Source: an uncultured Bacteroidales bacterium
GTDB lineage: Bacteria > Bacteroidota > Bacteroidia > Bacteroidales > UBA932
Direction: 5' to 3'
Length of the DNA: 18,906 nucleotides
Assembly: GCA_946406275.1 (NCBI GenBank)
Contig: CAMJJZ010000018.1
Location: 1-18,906 of the forward strand
Part shown: piece after piece, positions 1 to 8,700 of the stretch
How positions within the stretch are numbered: the stretch's first letter is position 1
Layout of the letters: every line of letters starts with the position of its first letter
Translations under genes and position numbers: made by a program
The notes under the pieces: generated by a model
What the model was told of the DNA's origin: nothing
The model's input: the letters and a program-made list of their open reading frames with translations, nothing else
Databases searched by the model: none

Positions 1-1133
1 TGATCTTCATGGTGTTTGCGGCGTCCTTCTTTGGCGCGTTTGAGATAACGCTTCCCGCAAGTTGGACCACCAAGGCCGATGAAAAGAGCGGCAAGGGCGG
101 CCTTCTGGGCATATTTTTCCTTGCCCTCACGCTGGTTCTTGTGAGCTTCAGCTGCACCGGCCCCATCGTGGGAACCGTCCTCATCAAGAGCACACAGGGA
201 GAATTCTGGACGCCCATGGTCACAATGCTGGCCTTCAGCATTGCGTTTGCCCTGCCGTTTGCGCTACTGGCCCTGTTCCCGTCCATCCTTACCAAGCTCC
301 CAAAGAGCGGAGGCTGGCTTAACAGCGTGAAAGTGGTGCTTGGCTTCGTGGAAATTGCCCTCGGCCTCAAGTTCCTTTCCGTGGCAGACCAAACCTACCA
401 CTGGCACATCCTTGACAGGGAGGTTTACCTTGCCATCTGGATAGTGGTATTCACCCTCCTCGGCCTGTACCTCCTTGGCAAGATCCGATTCAAGCACGAC
501 TCCCCTCTGGAATACCTTTCCGTGGGCCGTCTGGCGCTTGTAATTGCCGATTTCGCCTTTGTGGTGTATATGATTCCCGGTATGTGGGGTGCGCCTCTCA
601 AGGCCCTCAGCGGCTATCTTCCGCCCATCCAGACGCAGGACTTTGTGCTGGGAGAGTACGCTCCCACGTCAAATCCTGTCATTCTGAGCGAAGCGAAGAA
701 TCTCACCAGTTCCGGAGTGTCCCTTCCTCACGGCCTCACGGGCTATGACAACCTTGAAGACGGCATTGCCGCCGCGGCAGCACAGGGAAAGAAGGTGTTC
801 GTGGACATCACCGGTCACGGCTGCGTTAACTGCCGTGAGATGGAAGCGCGCGTGTGGAGTGACCCCCGTGTCCTGGAGCGCCTCAGGAGGGATTATGTGA
901 TTGTTTCACTCTATGTGGATGACAAAACTCCGCTCCCTGAGGATAAATGGGTTACAACTCCGGAAGGAAAGGTCCTGAAGGACGTTGGCAGGGTTAATTC
1001 CCATATGGTCCTGGACCGCTTTGGGGTTAATGCCCAGCCCAATTACTTCATTCTGGATGCCGATGGCAATATCCTCAAGGGTCCCCGCGGCTATAACCTC
1101 AGCACGGATGGCTTTGTGGAGTTTCTGGATTAG
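1..1133 (+). CDS. dsbD: DsbD-like thiol:disulfide interchange protein (5' truncated)
   Basis: The frame is open from the first bases, so the gene begins before the window; the first visible Met is at position 9. The protein moves reducing equivalents from cytoplasmic thioredoxin across the inner membrane to periplasmic partners. Numbering from that Met, residues 1-200 hold about six hydrophobic segments of the DsbD/CcdA type, with Cys49 in a SFSCTGP context that matches one of the two membrane redox cysteines; the other would lie upstream. A linker of about 210-245 leads to a periplasmic thioredoxin-like domain with the CVNC redox motif at 272-275 and a cis-proline-like AQPNYF near 342-347. 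The linker contains an in-frame copy of an interspersed repeat (678-705), read as VILSEAKNL. The TAG stop directly abuts the stop of the convergent gene. Family assignment is firm; the exact subtype (DsbD or a ScsB-like relative) cannot be settled without the N-terminus. Confidence 0.88.
   Translation, partial: IFMVFAASFFGAFEITLPASWTTKADEKSGKGGLLGIFFLALTLVLVSFSCTGPIVGTVLIKSTQGEFWTPMVTMLAFSIAFALPFALLALFPSILTKLPKSGGWLNSVKVVLGFVEIALGLKFLSVADQTYHWHILDREVYLAIWIVVFTLLGLYLLGKIRFKHDSPLEYLSVGRLALVIADFAFVVYMIPGMWGAPLKALSGYLPPIQTQDFVLGEYAPTSNPVILSEAKNLTSSGVSLPHGLTGYDNLEDGIAAAAAQGKKVFVDITGHGCVNCREMEARVWSDPRVLERLRRDYVIVSLYVDDKTPLPEDKWVTTPEGKVLKDVGRVNSHMVLDRFGVNAQPNYFILDADGNILKGPRGYNLSTDGFVEFLD
678..705 (+). 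repeat. Interspersed repeat, short copy, inside dsbD
   Basis: This 28-base unit begins GTCATTCTGAGCG and ends CGAAGAATCTCA. The same two ends recur at 15864-15906 with 15 extra bases between them. Here it is translated in frame as VILSEAKNL in the linker between the membrane and thioredoxin domains. From general knowledge, this type of sequence and its translation ILSEAKNL recur in many bacterial genomes as a dispersed palindrome-like repeat. The insertion of the repeat into the linker is inferred. Confidence 0.8.
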
Positions 1134-2543
1134 TTACCTTACCGGCACGGCGCGGCCGTCCTGCCAGGCAGTGATGCGGGCCTTGGGGAATCCCAGCATG
1201 CGCACCACGTTGAGTTCCTCCAGGGCGTCTTCGTAGGAAGAAAACATGCCCACATAGTAATTGTAGCGCAGATTCACGCCCAGTCTCTCGTAGACGGGCG
1301 TGAGTCCTTTTATATCCTCAAGGTCTGCGTGGGTGGGGGAGTCAAACAGCAGGATCTGGTACACAAGGCCGGGCGGCAGGGTGTTGTCCTGGGCAAATCG
1401 GCCCACAGGGGCAACGCGGAAAGACTGGGCGGCCTCCTTTACGGCAAACTTTGGTTTGAAATCAGGCCCCAGGGAGCCCCTTGCAAAGGTATAGCCCAGT
1501 TCCGCACCCGCCACTTCCTTATCCTCCTCAAAGCCCACGGCGCCGTTCATGAGGAAACTCATCTCCACCTCCCTGAGTTCGGCCGATACCAGCGCCAACT
1601 TGGCCCTGAATATGTTCAGGAGCGTATCTCCCGGCATCATATGGCGGCTTATGGAGTCCATCAGCGCACGGGATTCCTCCATCTTTTTCATGTAGCGCTG
1701 GGTGGTGGCGTTGCCCGTTGTGAAGCCCTCCACTGCGGCGTCGTTATCGATGCGGGTGGGGTCTGAAACGGGCGTGAGTTCCATCAGTTTTTTCAGGGCC
1801 GATCCATCCCTTACTGCCGACCGCGCAAAGGATTTCTCATAATCCAGCACGTATACCGTCACGCTGTCCGGGGCGCAGTCCCGGTTTGATGCGAAGAGCG
1901 TGTACTCTCCGTCGGCGGAATCCGCCATCAGGTAGTCGTCGGCGGGGGAATTGAACGGGAAGCCCATATTCACGGGATCCCCCCATCGGCCCGCCTCCGC
2001 GTCCCATGTGGATGAGAAAATGTCAAATCCGCCCAACCCCGCAAGGCCGTCGGAGGCAAAATAGAGGGTCTTTCCGTCCGCGCCAAGCATGGGGAAAACC
2101 TCGCTGCCGGTGCTCACAAACGCCTCTCCAAGAAGCCTGGGGGCGCTCCAGAGGCTGTCCTGGTCCCGGGAGGTGAATATGCTGGGGCTGCCGGCTTTGT
2201 CCGGGGCGCTGAAAAACACCTCTTTTGAGCCACTTGGCACATAGGCAAGCCCCGCAGGCCCGTTTCTCCAGGCATCGGCCTTCAGAGGATAGTACAGGAA
2301 AAAGTCCTTCCTTGAAAAACGTTTTTTTGCAACCACATGGGGCTCCGCGCAGAAATCGGCCATATTCAGGGCATACTGTGCGCGGTCCACGCCGGCGTCG
2401 TCACGGGCCTGCAAAAACGCCCACATGGCGGCTTCAAACCGGCACTCCCTCATGAGGCTGTCGCCCTTGGACAGGCTCTGCCCCCACAGGCTAAAGCCTG
2501 CGGTAAAAAGTAGGACAGATATGCCGATTCTCCTCAACGTCAT
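1134..2543 (-). CDS. PD40 beta-propeller and SPOR-like envelope protein
   Basis: The 469-residue product opens with a signal peptide (MTLRRIGISVLLFTAGFSLWGQ), so it is exported. Residues about 25-70 look like a short helical repeat region. Residues about 95-235 contain PD40/WD40-like propeller blades, with typical signatures at about 146-178 (GSEVFP, DGKTLYFASD, GGFDIF) and 199-234 (DGEYTLFASNRD). Residues about 265-365 are helical with no family I can name. The last 80 residues (about 388-466, GLVYQI to RITAW) resemble a SPOR fold, a peptidoglycan-binding module. Such architectures are common in Bacteroidales envelope proteins, some linked to the type IX secretion apparatus, but nothing here proves that role. 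It is convergent with dsbD with no bases between the stops and divergent from secDF. The exact function is unknown. Confidence 0.8.
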   Translation of the reverse strand: MTLRRIGISVLLFTAGFSLWGQSLSKGDSLMRECRFEAAMWAFLQARDDAGVDRAQYALNMADFCAEPHVVAKKRFSRKDFFLYYPLKADAWRNGPAGLAYVPSGSKEVFFSAPDKAGSPSIFTSRDQDSLWSAPRLLGEAFVSTGSEVFPMLGADGKTLYFASDGLAGLGGFDIFSSTWDAEAGRWGDPVNMGFPFNSPADDYLMADSADGEYTLFASNRDCAPDSVTVYVLDYEKSFARSAVRDGSALKKLMELTPVSDPTRIDNDAAVEGFTTGNATTQRYMKKMEESRALMDSISRHMMPGDTLLNIFRAKLALVSAELREVEMSFLMNGAVGFEEDKEVAGAELGYTFARGSLGPDFKPKFAVKEAAQSFRVAPVGRFAQDNTLPPGLVYQILLFDSPTHADLEDIKGLTPVYERLGVNLRYNYYVGMFSSYEDALEELNVVRMLGFPKARITAWQDGRAVPVR

Positions 2544-2557
2544 TCAAATGTAGCCTG

Positions 2558-2565
2558 CAAAATTA
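2558..2565 (-). promoter_or_regulatory. Putative -7 box for the PD40/SPOR gene
   Basis: Read on the minus strand this is TAATTTTG, a match to TAnnTTTG. It would give a leader of roughly 10 bases before the ATG at 2543. A second match, TACATTTG (2545-2552), lies too close to the ATG to serve this start. I see no clear -33 TTTG. Confidence 0.45.
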
Positions 2566-2606
2566 AGAAATAGTTGTGAGAAAGCTGTTAATTCAGAAAA
2601 AAATCG

Positions 2607-2614
2607 TAAATTTG
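2607..2614 (+). promoter_or_regulatory. Putative -7 box for secDF
   Basis: TAAATTTG matches the Bacteroidetes consensus TAnnTTTG and predicts a leader of about 65 bases before the secDF ATG. There is no convincing -33 TTTG at the usual distance. It sits in the divergent region shared with the minus-strand PD40/SPOR gene. Confidence 0.5.
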
Positions 2615-2686
2615 CAGCCTATTTTGCCGTGGTGTCTACTGACGCCAAGAAATATGCCAAAATATTAAACTAAAAATACAAAAACA

Positions 2687-5629
2687 ATGCAAAGCAAAGG
2701 TTGGATCAGATTTGTAGCGATTATGCTTGCCATTGCCAGCATCTGGCAGCTCTCCTTTACCGTGGTAACACGCATCCAGGAGAAGAAAGCCGCCAAGTAC
2801 GCTCAGGAGCAGGCACAGCTTTTCGTTGAAGCAAACAACACCGCCGCAGAGGTACGTGAATTCGTAGCAGACTCTGTGGCAAACATCAGGAATAGGGCCT
2901 ACATTGACTCTATCTCCAATGAGAAGGTATTCCTCGGTTACACCTACAAGAGCACCAAGGAAAAGGAAATCAACCTGGGTCTGGACCTCAAGGGCGGTAT
3001 GAACGTCATGCTGCAGGTTCAGCTGGAAGACCTTGTGAAGGCTCTTTCCGGAAACAGCTCAGACCCTGATTTCGTGGCAGCTCTTGCACAGGCAAAGGCA
3101 AGTAACGTGAACTCCAGCGCAGACTTCATCGGCCTGTTCGCAGAGGCCTGGGAGCAGGTAGCCCCCGGCCGCCGTCTGGCAGAGGTCTTCGCAACCTATG
3201 AGCTCCGTGACAAGGTTGCCAATGACGCCACCAACGCCCAGGTAATCTCCGTTATCCGCGCAGAGGCCAAGAGCGCAGTTGACAACTCCTTCAACGTTCT
3301 CCGTAACCGTATTGACCGTTTCGGCGTAACCCAGCCCAACATCCAGCAGGTGGGTAATTCCGGCAAAATCCTCATCGAACTCCCCGGTGTAAAAGACCCG
3401 GAGCGTGTGCGTAAGCTCCTCCAGGGCACCGCATCCCTTGAGTTCTGGCCCACTTTCCAGGGCAATGAGGTAGACCTCGATGCCGTAGACGCCCGCGTGG
3501 CAGAGATCCTTGGAAACCTCAGCGACAGCACCGTGGTTGCCAATCCTCTGTTCCAGGTATTCTCCCCTTCAGGTTGGAACAACGCCTGCCTCGGTTTCGC
3601 AGCCGGCATTGACACCACCACCGTCAACAAGTACCTGGCAATGGCCTCCGACGTCCTTCCCCAGGGCTTCCGTGGCATGTGGTCAGTAAAGCCCACGGAG
3701 TATGTACAGGGTTCAAACCTGTATGAACTGGTAGCCATCAAGGCCACCTCCCGTGACGGCAAGGCTCCCCTTGACGGCGGCGTGGTTACAGACGCACGCG
3801 TTAACTTCAACGGTGCACAGAACGGTGGTAACGGCGCTCCTTCAGTGTCCATGACCATGAACGCAGAAGGCGCTTCCATCTGGGCCCGCCTCACCAAGGA
3901 CAATATCGGCAAGCAGGTTGCCATCGTCCTGGATGGTCTTGTATATTCCTATCCTACCGTCAACACTGAGATCACCGGCGGTTCCTCAGAGATTACCGGT
4001 AACTTCGACGTCCAGGAAGCCGAAGACCTTGCAAATGTGCTCAAATCCGGTAAGCTCCCCGCCCCTGCAACCATCATCCAGGAGCAGGTGGTAGGTCCTT
4101 CACTCGGTAGCGCATCAATCCGTGCCGGTCTCATCAGCTTCCTCATCGCATTCTGCCTTGTGCTCATTTACATGGTATTCTTCTACCAGGGCGCAGGTCT
4201 CATTGCCGATGTTGCTCTTCTGTGCAACGTCCTCCTCCTCTTCGGTGTGCTTGTCAGCTTCGGCGCCGTCCTTACCCTGCCCGGTATCGCCGGTCTGGTC
4301 CTTACCCTCGGTATGGCCGTGGACGCCAACGTTATCATCTATGAGCGCATCAAGGAAGAGCTTGCAGCAGGCAAGGGCTTCTCACTTGCAGTACATGACG
4401 GTTACAAGAACGCTTACAGCGCAATTATCGACGGTCAGCTCACCACCCTCATCACCGGTATCATCCTCTACATCTTTGGTTCCGGTCCTGTCCAGGGCTT
4501 TGCTACCACCCTCATCATCGGTATTGTGACTTCCGTCCTTACCTCCATCTTCGTCACCCGCATCATCTTTGACGACCGTATCAAGGCCGGCAAGACCGTT
4601 GCCCTTTCCAACAAGCTCACCCAGAACATCCTCAAGAACACCAAGGTAGATTTCATCGGCCTCAAGAAGTGGTCTTACATGATTTCCGGCGCCCTCATCA
4701 TCATCTCCATCGCTTCCATCGCCTTCAAGGGCTTCAGCTATGGTGTTGACTTCACCGGCGGCCGTACCTACATCGTGCGCTTCGACAAGAGCGTCACCGC
4801 AGAGGATGTCCGCGCTTCCGTTGAGGATGTGTTCAAGGCCGCCGCAGAGGCAGAAGGCATTGACCAGTACTCCGTTGAGGTGAAGCAGTTCGGTGGAGAC
4901 GCCCAGATGAAGATCACCACCCAGTACAAGAACAGCTCAGAGAGCACAGAGGTAGACGCAGAGATCGAAGGCCTCCTCTATGAGGCTCTGAAGGGCTTCT
5001 ACTCTGAGGATATCCAGCTGGCCGATTTCAACTCAACCCTGGAGAACCCCAACGGTATCATCTCCTCCGATAAGGTTGGTCCTACCATCGCCCGCGATAT
5101 CACCCGCAGTGCATTCATCGCCGTGTTCCTTGCCCTCATCGCAATCTTCGCATACATCGCTGTTCGCTTCAAGGGCTGGACCTGGGGTCTCGGTGGCGTT
5201 GTGTCACTTGCACACACCGCACTCATCGTGATCGGCTTCTTCTCCCTGTTCAACGGTATCCTGCCGTTCAATCTGGATGTAGACCAAACCTTCATCGCCG
5301 CTATCCTTACCATCATCGGTTACGCCATCAACGATAACGTGGTTATCTTCGACCGTATCCGTGAGCAGCGCGGCCTGCACCCCAAGGAAGACTTCCGCAC
5401 CACTGTAAACACCGCTCTCAATGCAACCCTCACACGTACCCTCAACACGTCCGTGTCAACCCTCCTCCCGATGCTTGCAATCGCAATCTTCGGCGGTGAG
5501 AGCATCCGCGGTCTTGCAGTTGCACTGTGCCTGGGCGTTATCATCGGTACCTATGCTTCAATCATGATCGGTACTCCTGTCATGTTTGACGCCACTGCTG
5601 CTGCAGCACGCAAGAAAGAGAACAAGTAG
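2687..5629 (+). CDS. secDF: Fused protein translocase subunit SecDF
   Basis: This 980-residue protein joins SecD and SecF in one chain, as is usual in Bacteroidetes. It uses the proton gradient at the inner membrane to pull secreted proteins through SecYEG from the periplasmic side. An N-terminal membrane segment (about 7-27) is followed by a periplasmic region with the SecD signature LGLDLKGG at 97-104. The SecD membrane block (about 475-640) contains GMAVDANVIIYERIKEE, and the SecF half begins near 660 with YGVDFTGG at 685-692 and ends with the membrane motif YAINDNVVIFDRI. The start is fixed by the following N-terminal anchor. Codon choice differs from its neighbours, leaning to GGT, CGT, GTA and GCA, which suggests high expression. 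A strong terminator follows, so it is probably transcribed alone. Confidence 0.97.
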   Translation: MQSKGWIRFVAIMLAIASIWQLSFTVVTRIQEKKAAKYAQEQAQLFVEANNTAAEVREFVADSVANIRNRAYIDSISNEKVFLGYTYKSTKEKEINLGLDLKGGMNVMLQVQLEDLVKALSGNSSDPDFVAALAQAKASNVNSSADFIGLFAEAWEQVAPGRRLAEVFATYELRDKVANDATNAQVISVIRAEAKSAVDNSFNVLRNRIDRFGVTQPNIQQVGNSGKILIELPGVKDPERVRKLLQGTASLEFWPTFQGNEVDLDAVDARVAEILGNLSDSTVVANPLFQVFSPSGWNNACLGFAAGIDTTTVNKYLAMASDVLPQGFRGMWSVKPTEYVQGSNLYELVAIKATSRDGKAPLDGGVVTDARVNFNGAQNGGNGAPSVSMTMNAEGASIWARLTKDNIGKQVAIVLDGLVYSYPTVNTEITGGSSEITGNFDVQEAEDLANVLKSGKLPAPATIIQEQVVGPSLGSASIRAGLISFLIAFCLVLIYMVFFYQGAGLIADVALLCNVLLLFGVLVSFGAVLTLPGIAGLVLTLGMAVDANVIIYERIKEELAAGKGFSLAVHDGYKNAYSAIIDGQLTTLITGIILYIFGSGPVQGFATTLIIGIVTSVLTSIFVTRIIFDDRIKAGKTVALSNKLTQNILKNTKVDFIGLKKWSYMISGALIIISIASIAFKGFSYGVDFTGGRTYIVRFDKSVTAEDVRASVEDVFKAAAEAEGIDQYSVEVKQFGGDAQMKITTQYKNSSESTEVDAEIEGLLYEALKGFYSEDIQLADFNSTLENPNGIISSDKVGPTIARDITRSAFIAVFLALIAIFAYIAVRFKGWTWGLGGVVSLAHTALIVIGFFSLFNGILPFNLDVDQTFIAAILTIIGYAINDNVVIFDRIREQRGLHPKEDFRTTVNTALNATLTRTLNTSVSTLLPMLAIAIFGGESIRGLAVALCLGVIIGTYASIMIGTPVMFDATAAAARKKENK

Positions 5630-5650
5630 TTATACCTTTTCCAGCAGGAC

Positions 5651-5670
5651 GACGCAAAATAGTCTGCGTC
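5651..5670 (+). other. Small stem-loop after secDF
   Basis: GACGCA (5651-5656) pairs perfectly with TGCGTC (5665-5670) around an 8-base loop. It is nested inside a second possible pairing of ACCTTT (5634-5639) with AAAGGT (5680-5685), whose end touches the terminator stem. No role is known; it may be part of the 3' end structure of the secDF transcript. Confidence 0.4.
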
Positions 5671-5683
5671 AGCGCCTATAAAG

Positions 5684-5730
5684 GTTCCGTCCGGAAAAAC
5701 ACCCCGTTTTCCCGGACGGAACTCTTTTTT
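5684..5730 (+). terminator. Rho-independent terminator of secDF
   Basis: An 11-base perfect stem pairs GTTCCGTCCGG (5684-5694) with CCGGACGGAAC (5712-5722). The stem can extend inward by AAAAC pairing with GTTTT, and it is followed by TCTTTTTT. It lies between secDF and dnaE and separates their transcription. Confidence 0.9.
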
Positions 5731-5771
5731 GCTGTTGATAACTTTTTTCGGTGAATTCCGCTGAAAAAAGT

Positions 5772-5779
5772 TATCTTTG
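5772..5779 (+). promoter_or_regulatory. Putative -7 box of dnaE, nearly at the start codon
   Basis: TATCTTTG is a full match to TAnnTTTG and ends five bases before the dnaE ATG at 5785. If used, transcription would begin at or within a few bases of the start codon, giving a leaderless or almost leaderless message. The upstream -33 element is weak (TTTC at 5746-5749, spacing 22). Confidence 0.55.
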
Positions 5780-5784
5780 TTCCT

Positions 5785-8700
5785 ATGAGTTTTGTGCACC
5801 TTCATGTCCACACCCAGTACTCAATCCTGGACGGACTTTCTTCCATAGAGAACCTTTTCAACCGGGCCGATGAACTTGGTATGCCGGCCATTGCCATCAC
5901 GGACCACGGGAATATGTTCGGCGTCAAGGAGTTCTTCAAGTACGCCAAGAAACACCCCAACGTGAAGCCCATCATCGGCTGTGAGATCTATGTTTCCAAA
6001 GGAGACCACAGGCTCAAGGAAAAGGGTTATTATCACCTCATACTCCTGGCAAAAAACTACACTGGTTACCTCAATCTTGTGAAGATAGTGTCGGAGGGTC
6101 ACATCAACGGTATGTACTACAGGCCCCGCGTGAGCCATGAGATCATTGAGAAATACCATGAGGGTCTCATCTGTTCATCGGCCTGCCTTGCCGGAGAGAT
6201 TCCGCGCCTTATCATGGCTCATGACGATGCCGGCGTTGAAAAGGCCATAGAGTGGCACAAGAGGGTGTTTGGGGAGGACTATTACCTTGAGGTAATGAAG
6301 CACCCCACTGAGGTTCCGGGCCTTTCCAATGACCTCTATGAGCAGCAGTGCTACTACACGGAGGAGATTTTTAAACTGGCCGATAAACACGGCGTCAAGG
6401 TCATTGCCACCAACGATGCCCACTTTGTGCGTAAGGAGGACGGCCCGGTCCACGACCGCCTCATCTGCCTTACCACCAACTCCTTCATCGATGACCCCCA
6501 GCGTCTCCGCTACACCCAGCAGGAGTACATCAAGACAGAGGAGGAGATGGCGGCTCTGTTCCCGGACCACCCTGAGGCCCTTGCCAACACCCTTGAGGTT
6601 GCAGACAAAATAGAGACCTATTCCATCGACAGGGACCCCGTGCTGCCGGTGTATGAGATTGATCCGGCTTTCATGGCCGATATAGACAAACACCTTGAGC
6701 AGTACAAGGACGTCATAGATGCAGGCCGATGCGACAAACACGGCACCTACCGCGGAGACGGCTTCTGCCATTCCGTGGCCTACCTCTGCCACCTTACATA
6801 TAAAGGTGCGCATGAGCGTTACGGGGAAACCCTCACCCAGGAGCAGTCAGAGCGCATAGACTTTGAGCTCAAGACTATCTGCCGTATGGGCTTCCCGGAC
6901 TATTTCCTCATAGTCCAGGACTACATCGCCGCATCCCGCGCAATGGGCTCCATGGTCGGCCCCGGCCGTGGTTCCGCCGCAGGCTCAGTTGTTGCCTATT
7001 GCCTCAAGATCACCAACCTTGACCCCATCAAGTACCAGCTCCTGTTTGAGCGTTTCCTCAATCCGGACCGTATCAGTATGCCGGATATTGACGTAGACTT
7101 TGAAGACCTCACAAAGGCTCACCAGTACGTTGAGGACAAGTACGGCGCATCCCACGTATCCCGCGTGATTACCTTTGGAACAATGGCCGCAAAAAGCGCC
7201 ATAAAGGACGTTGCCCGTATCTCCCACGTGAGCATAGATGAAAGCAACCGCCTCACCAAGATGGTCCCGGACCGCCTTTCTGAGAAAAAAGAAAAGGAAT
7301 ACCCCTTCAACCCCAAGCTGGATGAATTGAAGCCCGGTTTCAAGGTTGTGGAACGTGACGGAAAAACCTTCCAGGTGGGTATGGAGGACGTAGACGTCAA
7401 GATTAACCTGAAGAACTGCTACCGCCTTGTTCCGGAGTTCATAGAGGAACTCAAGAACGGTCCGGAAATCAATAAGGAGGTCCTGAAATACGCCCAGGCA
7501 CTGGAAGGCTGCGTAAGGCAGGTTGGAATGCACGCCTGCGCCACTATTATCGGCCGTGGAGACCTTACGGAATATCTCCCCATCACCCTTTCCCAGGATA
7601 AGGATACGGGCCTTTATGTGCGTACGTCCCAGTACGACGGCCACTACATTGAGGATGTGGGTATGCTCAAGATGGACTTCCTAGGCCTCATTACCCTCCA
7701 GATCATCCACAACTGCCTGGACCTCATAAAGGAGCACCACGGGGAGGATATTGACATTGAGGCCATCCCCATTGACGACAAACCCACCCTTGAACTCTAC
7801 GGCCGCGGCGACACCACCTCCGTGTTCCAGTTTGAATCGGAAGGCATGAAATCCTGGCTCCAGAGGCTCAAGCCGGAGCGCTTTGAGGACCTCATCGCCA
7901 TGAACGCCCTTTATCGGCCCGGCCCCATGGACTATATCCCGGACTTTGTGGCCCGTAAGCAGGGAGAGCAGAAGATAGAGTATGACCTTCCGGAAATGGA
8001 GGAATTCCTCCAGGACACCTACGGCGTAACGGTGTACCAGGAGCAGGTGATGCTTCTGTCCCAGAAACTTGCCGGTTTCACCAAGGGTGAGGCCGATAAA
8101 CTCCGCAAGGCCATGGGTAAGAAGCAGATAGACATCCTGAACTCCCTCAAGGACAAGTTCATGGCGGGAGGCAAGGCCAACGGTCACCCGGAGAAAGTCC
8201 TGGACAAGATTTGGAAAGACTGGGAGAAGTTTGCCCAGTACGCCTTCAATAAGTCCCACGCCACATGCTACGCCTGGGTGAGTTACCAGACCGGCTGGCT
8301 CAAGGCCCATTACCCGTCGGAGTTCTTCGCAAGCTGCCTCAACTGCGCAAAGTCAATGGAGGAAACCGTGAAGATAATGGACGACTGCAAGAGCCACGGC
8401 ATCAAGATCCTTGGCCCTGATGTCAACGAAAGTTCCGGCCAGTTCACGGTAAATGCCAAGGGAGACGTCCGTTTTGCCCTCAGTTCCATCAAGGGCTTCG
8501 GGGGTAACATAGTGGACGCCATAGTCAAGGAACGTGACGAAAACGGCCTCTTCTCAGATGTTTATGACTTTGTGGAAAGGATGAGTGGCTGCGTGAACCG
8601 CAAGAGTTTTGAGAACCTTGTCAAATCCGGCGCTCTGGATAGCTTCGGCCATCCCCGTGGAATGTACTTCCTTCCCGGGAAGGGCGGCGGAGACCTCTTC

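Noticed and set aside
2545..2552. TACATTTG as the promoter of the PD40/SPOR gene
   Set aside because: It ends one base before the ATG, so transcription would start inside the signal-peptide coding; the box at 2558-2565 is better placed.
6175..6813. Open frames opposite dnaE, for example 212 codons here and 219 codons at 6985-7644
   Set aside because: They are shadows of dnaE codon use; dnaE motifs are continuous on the plus strand.
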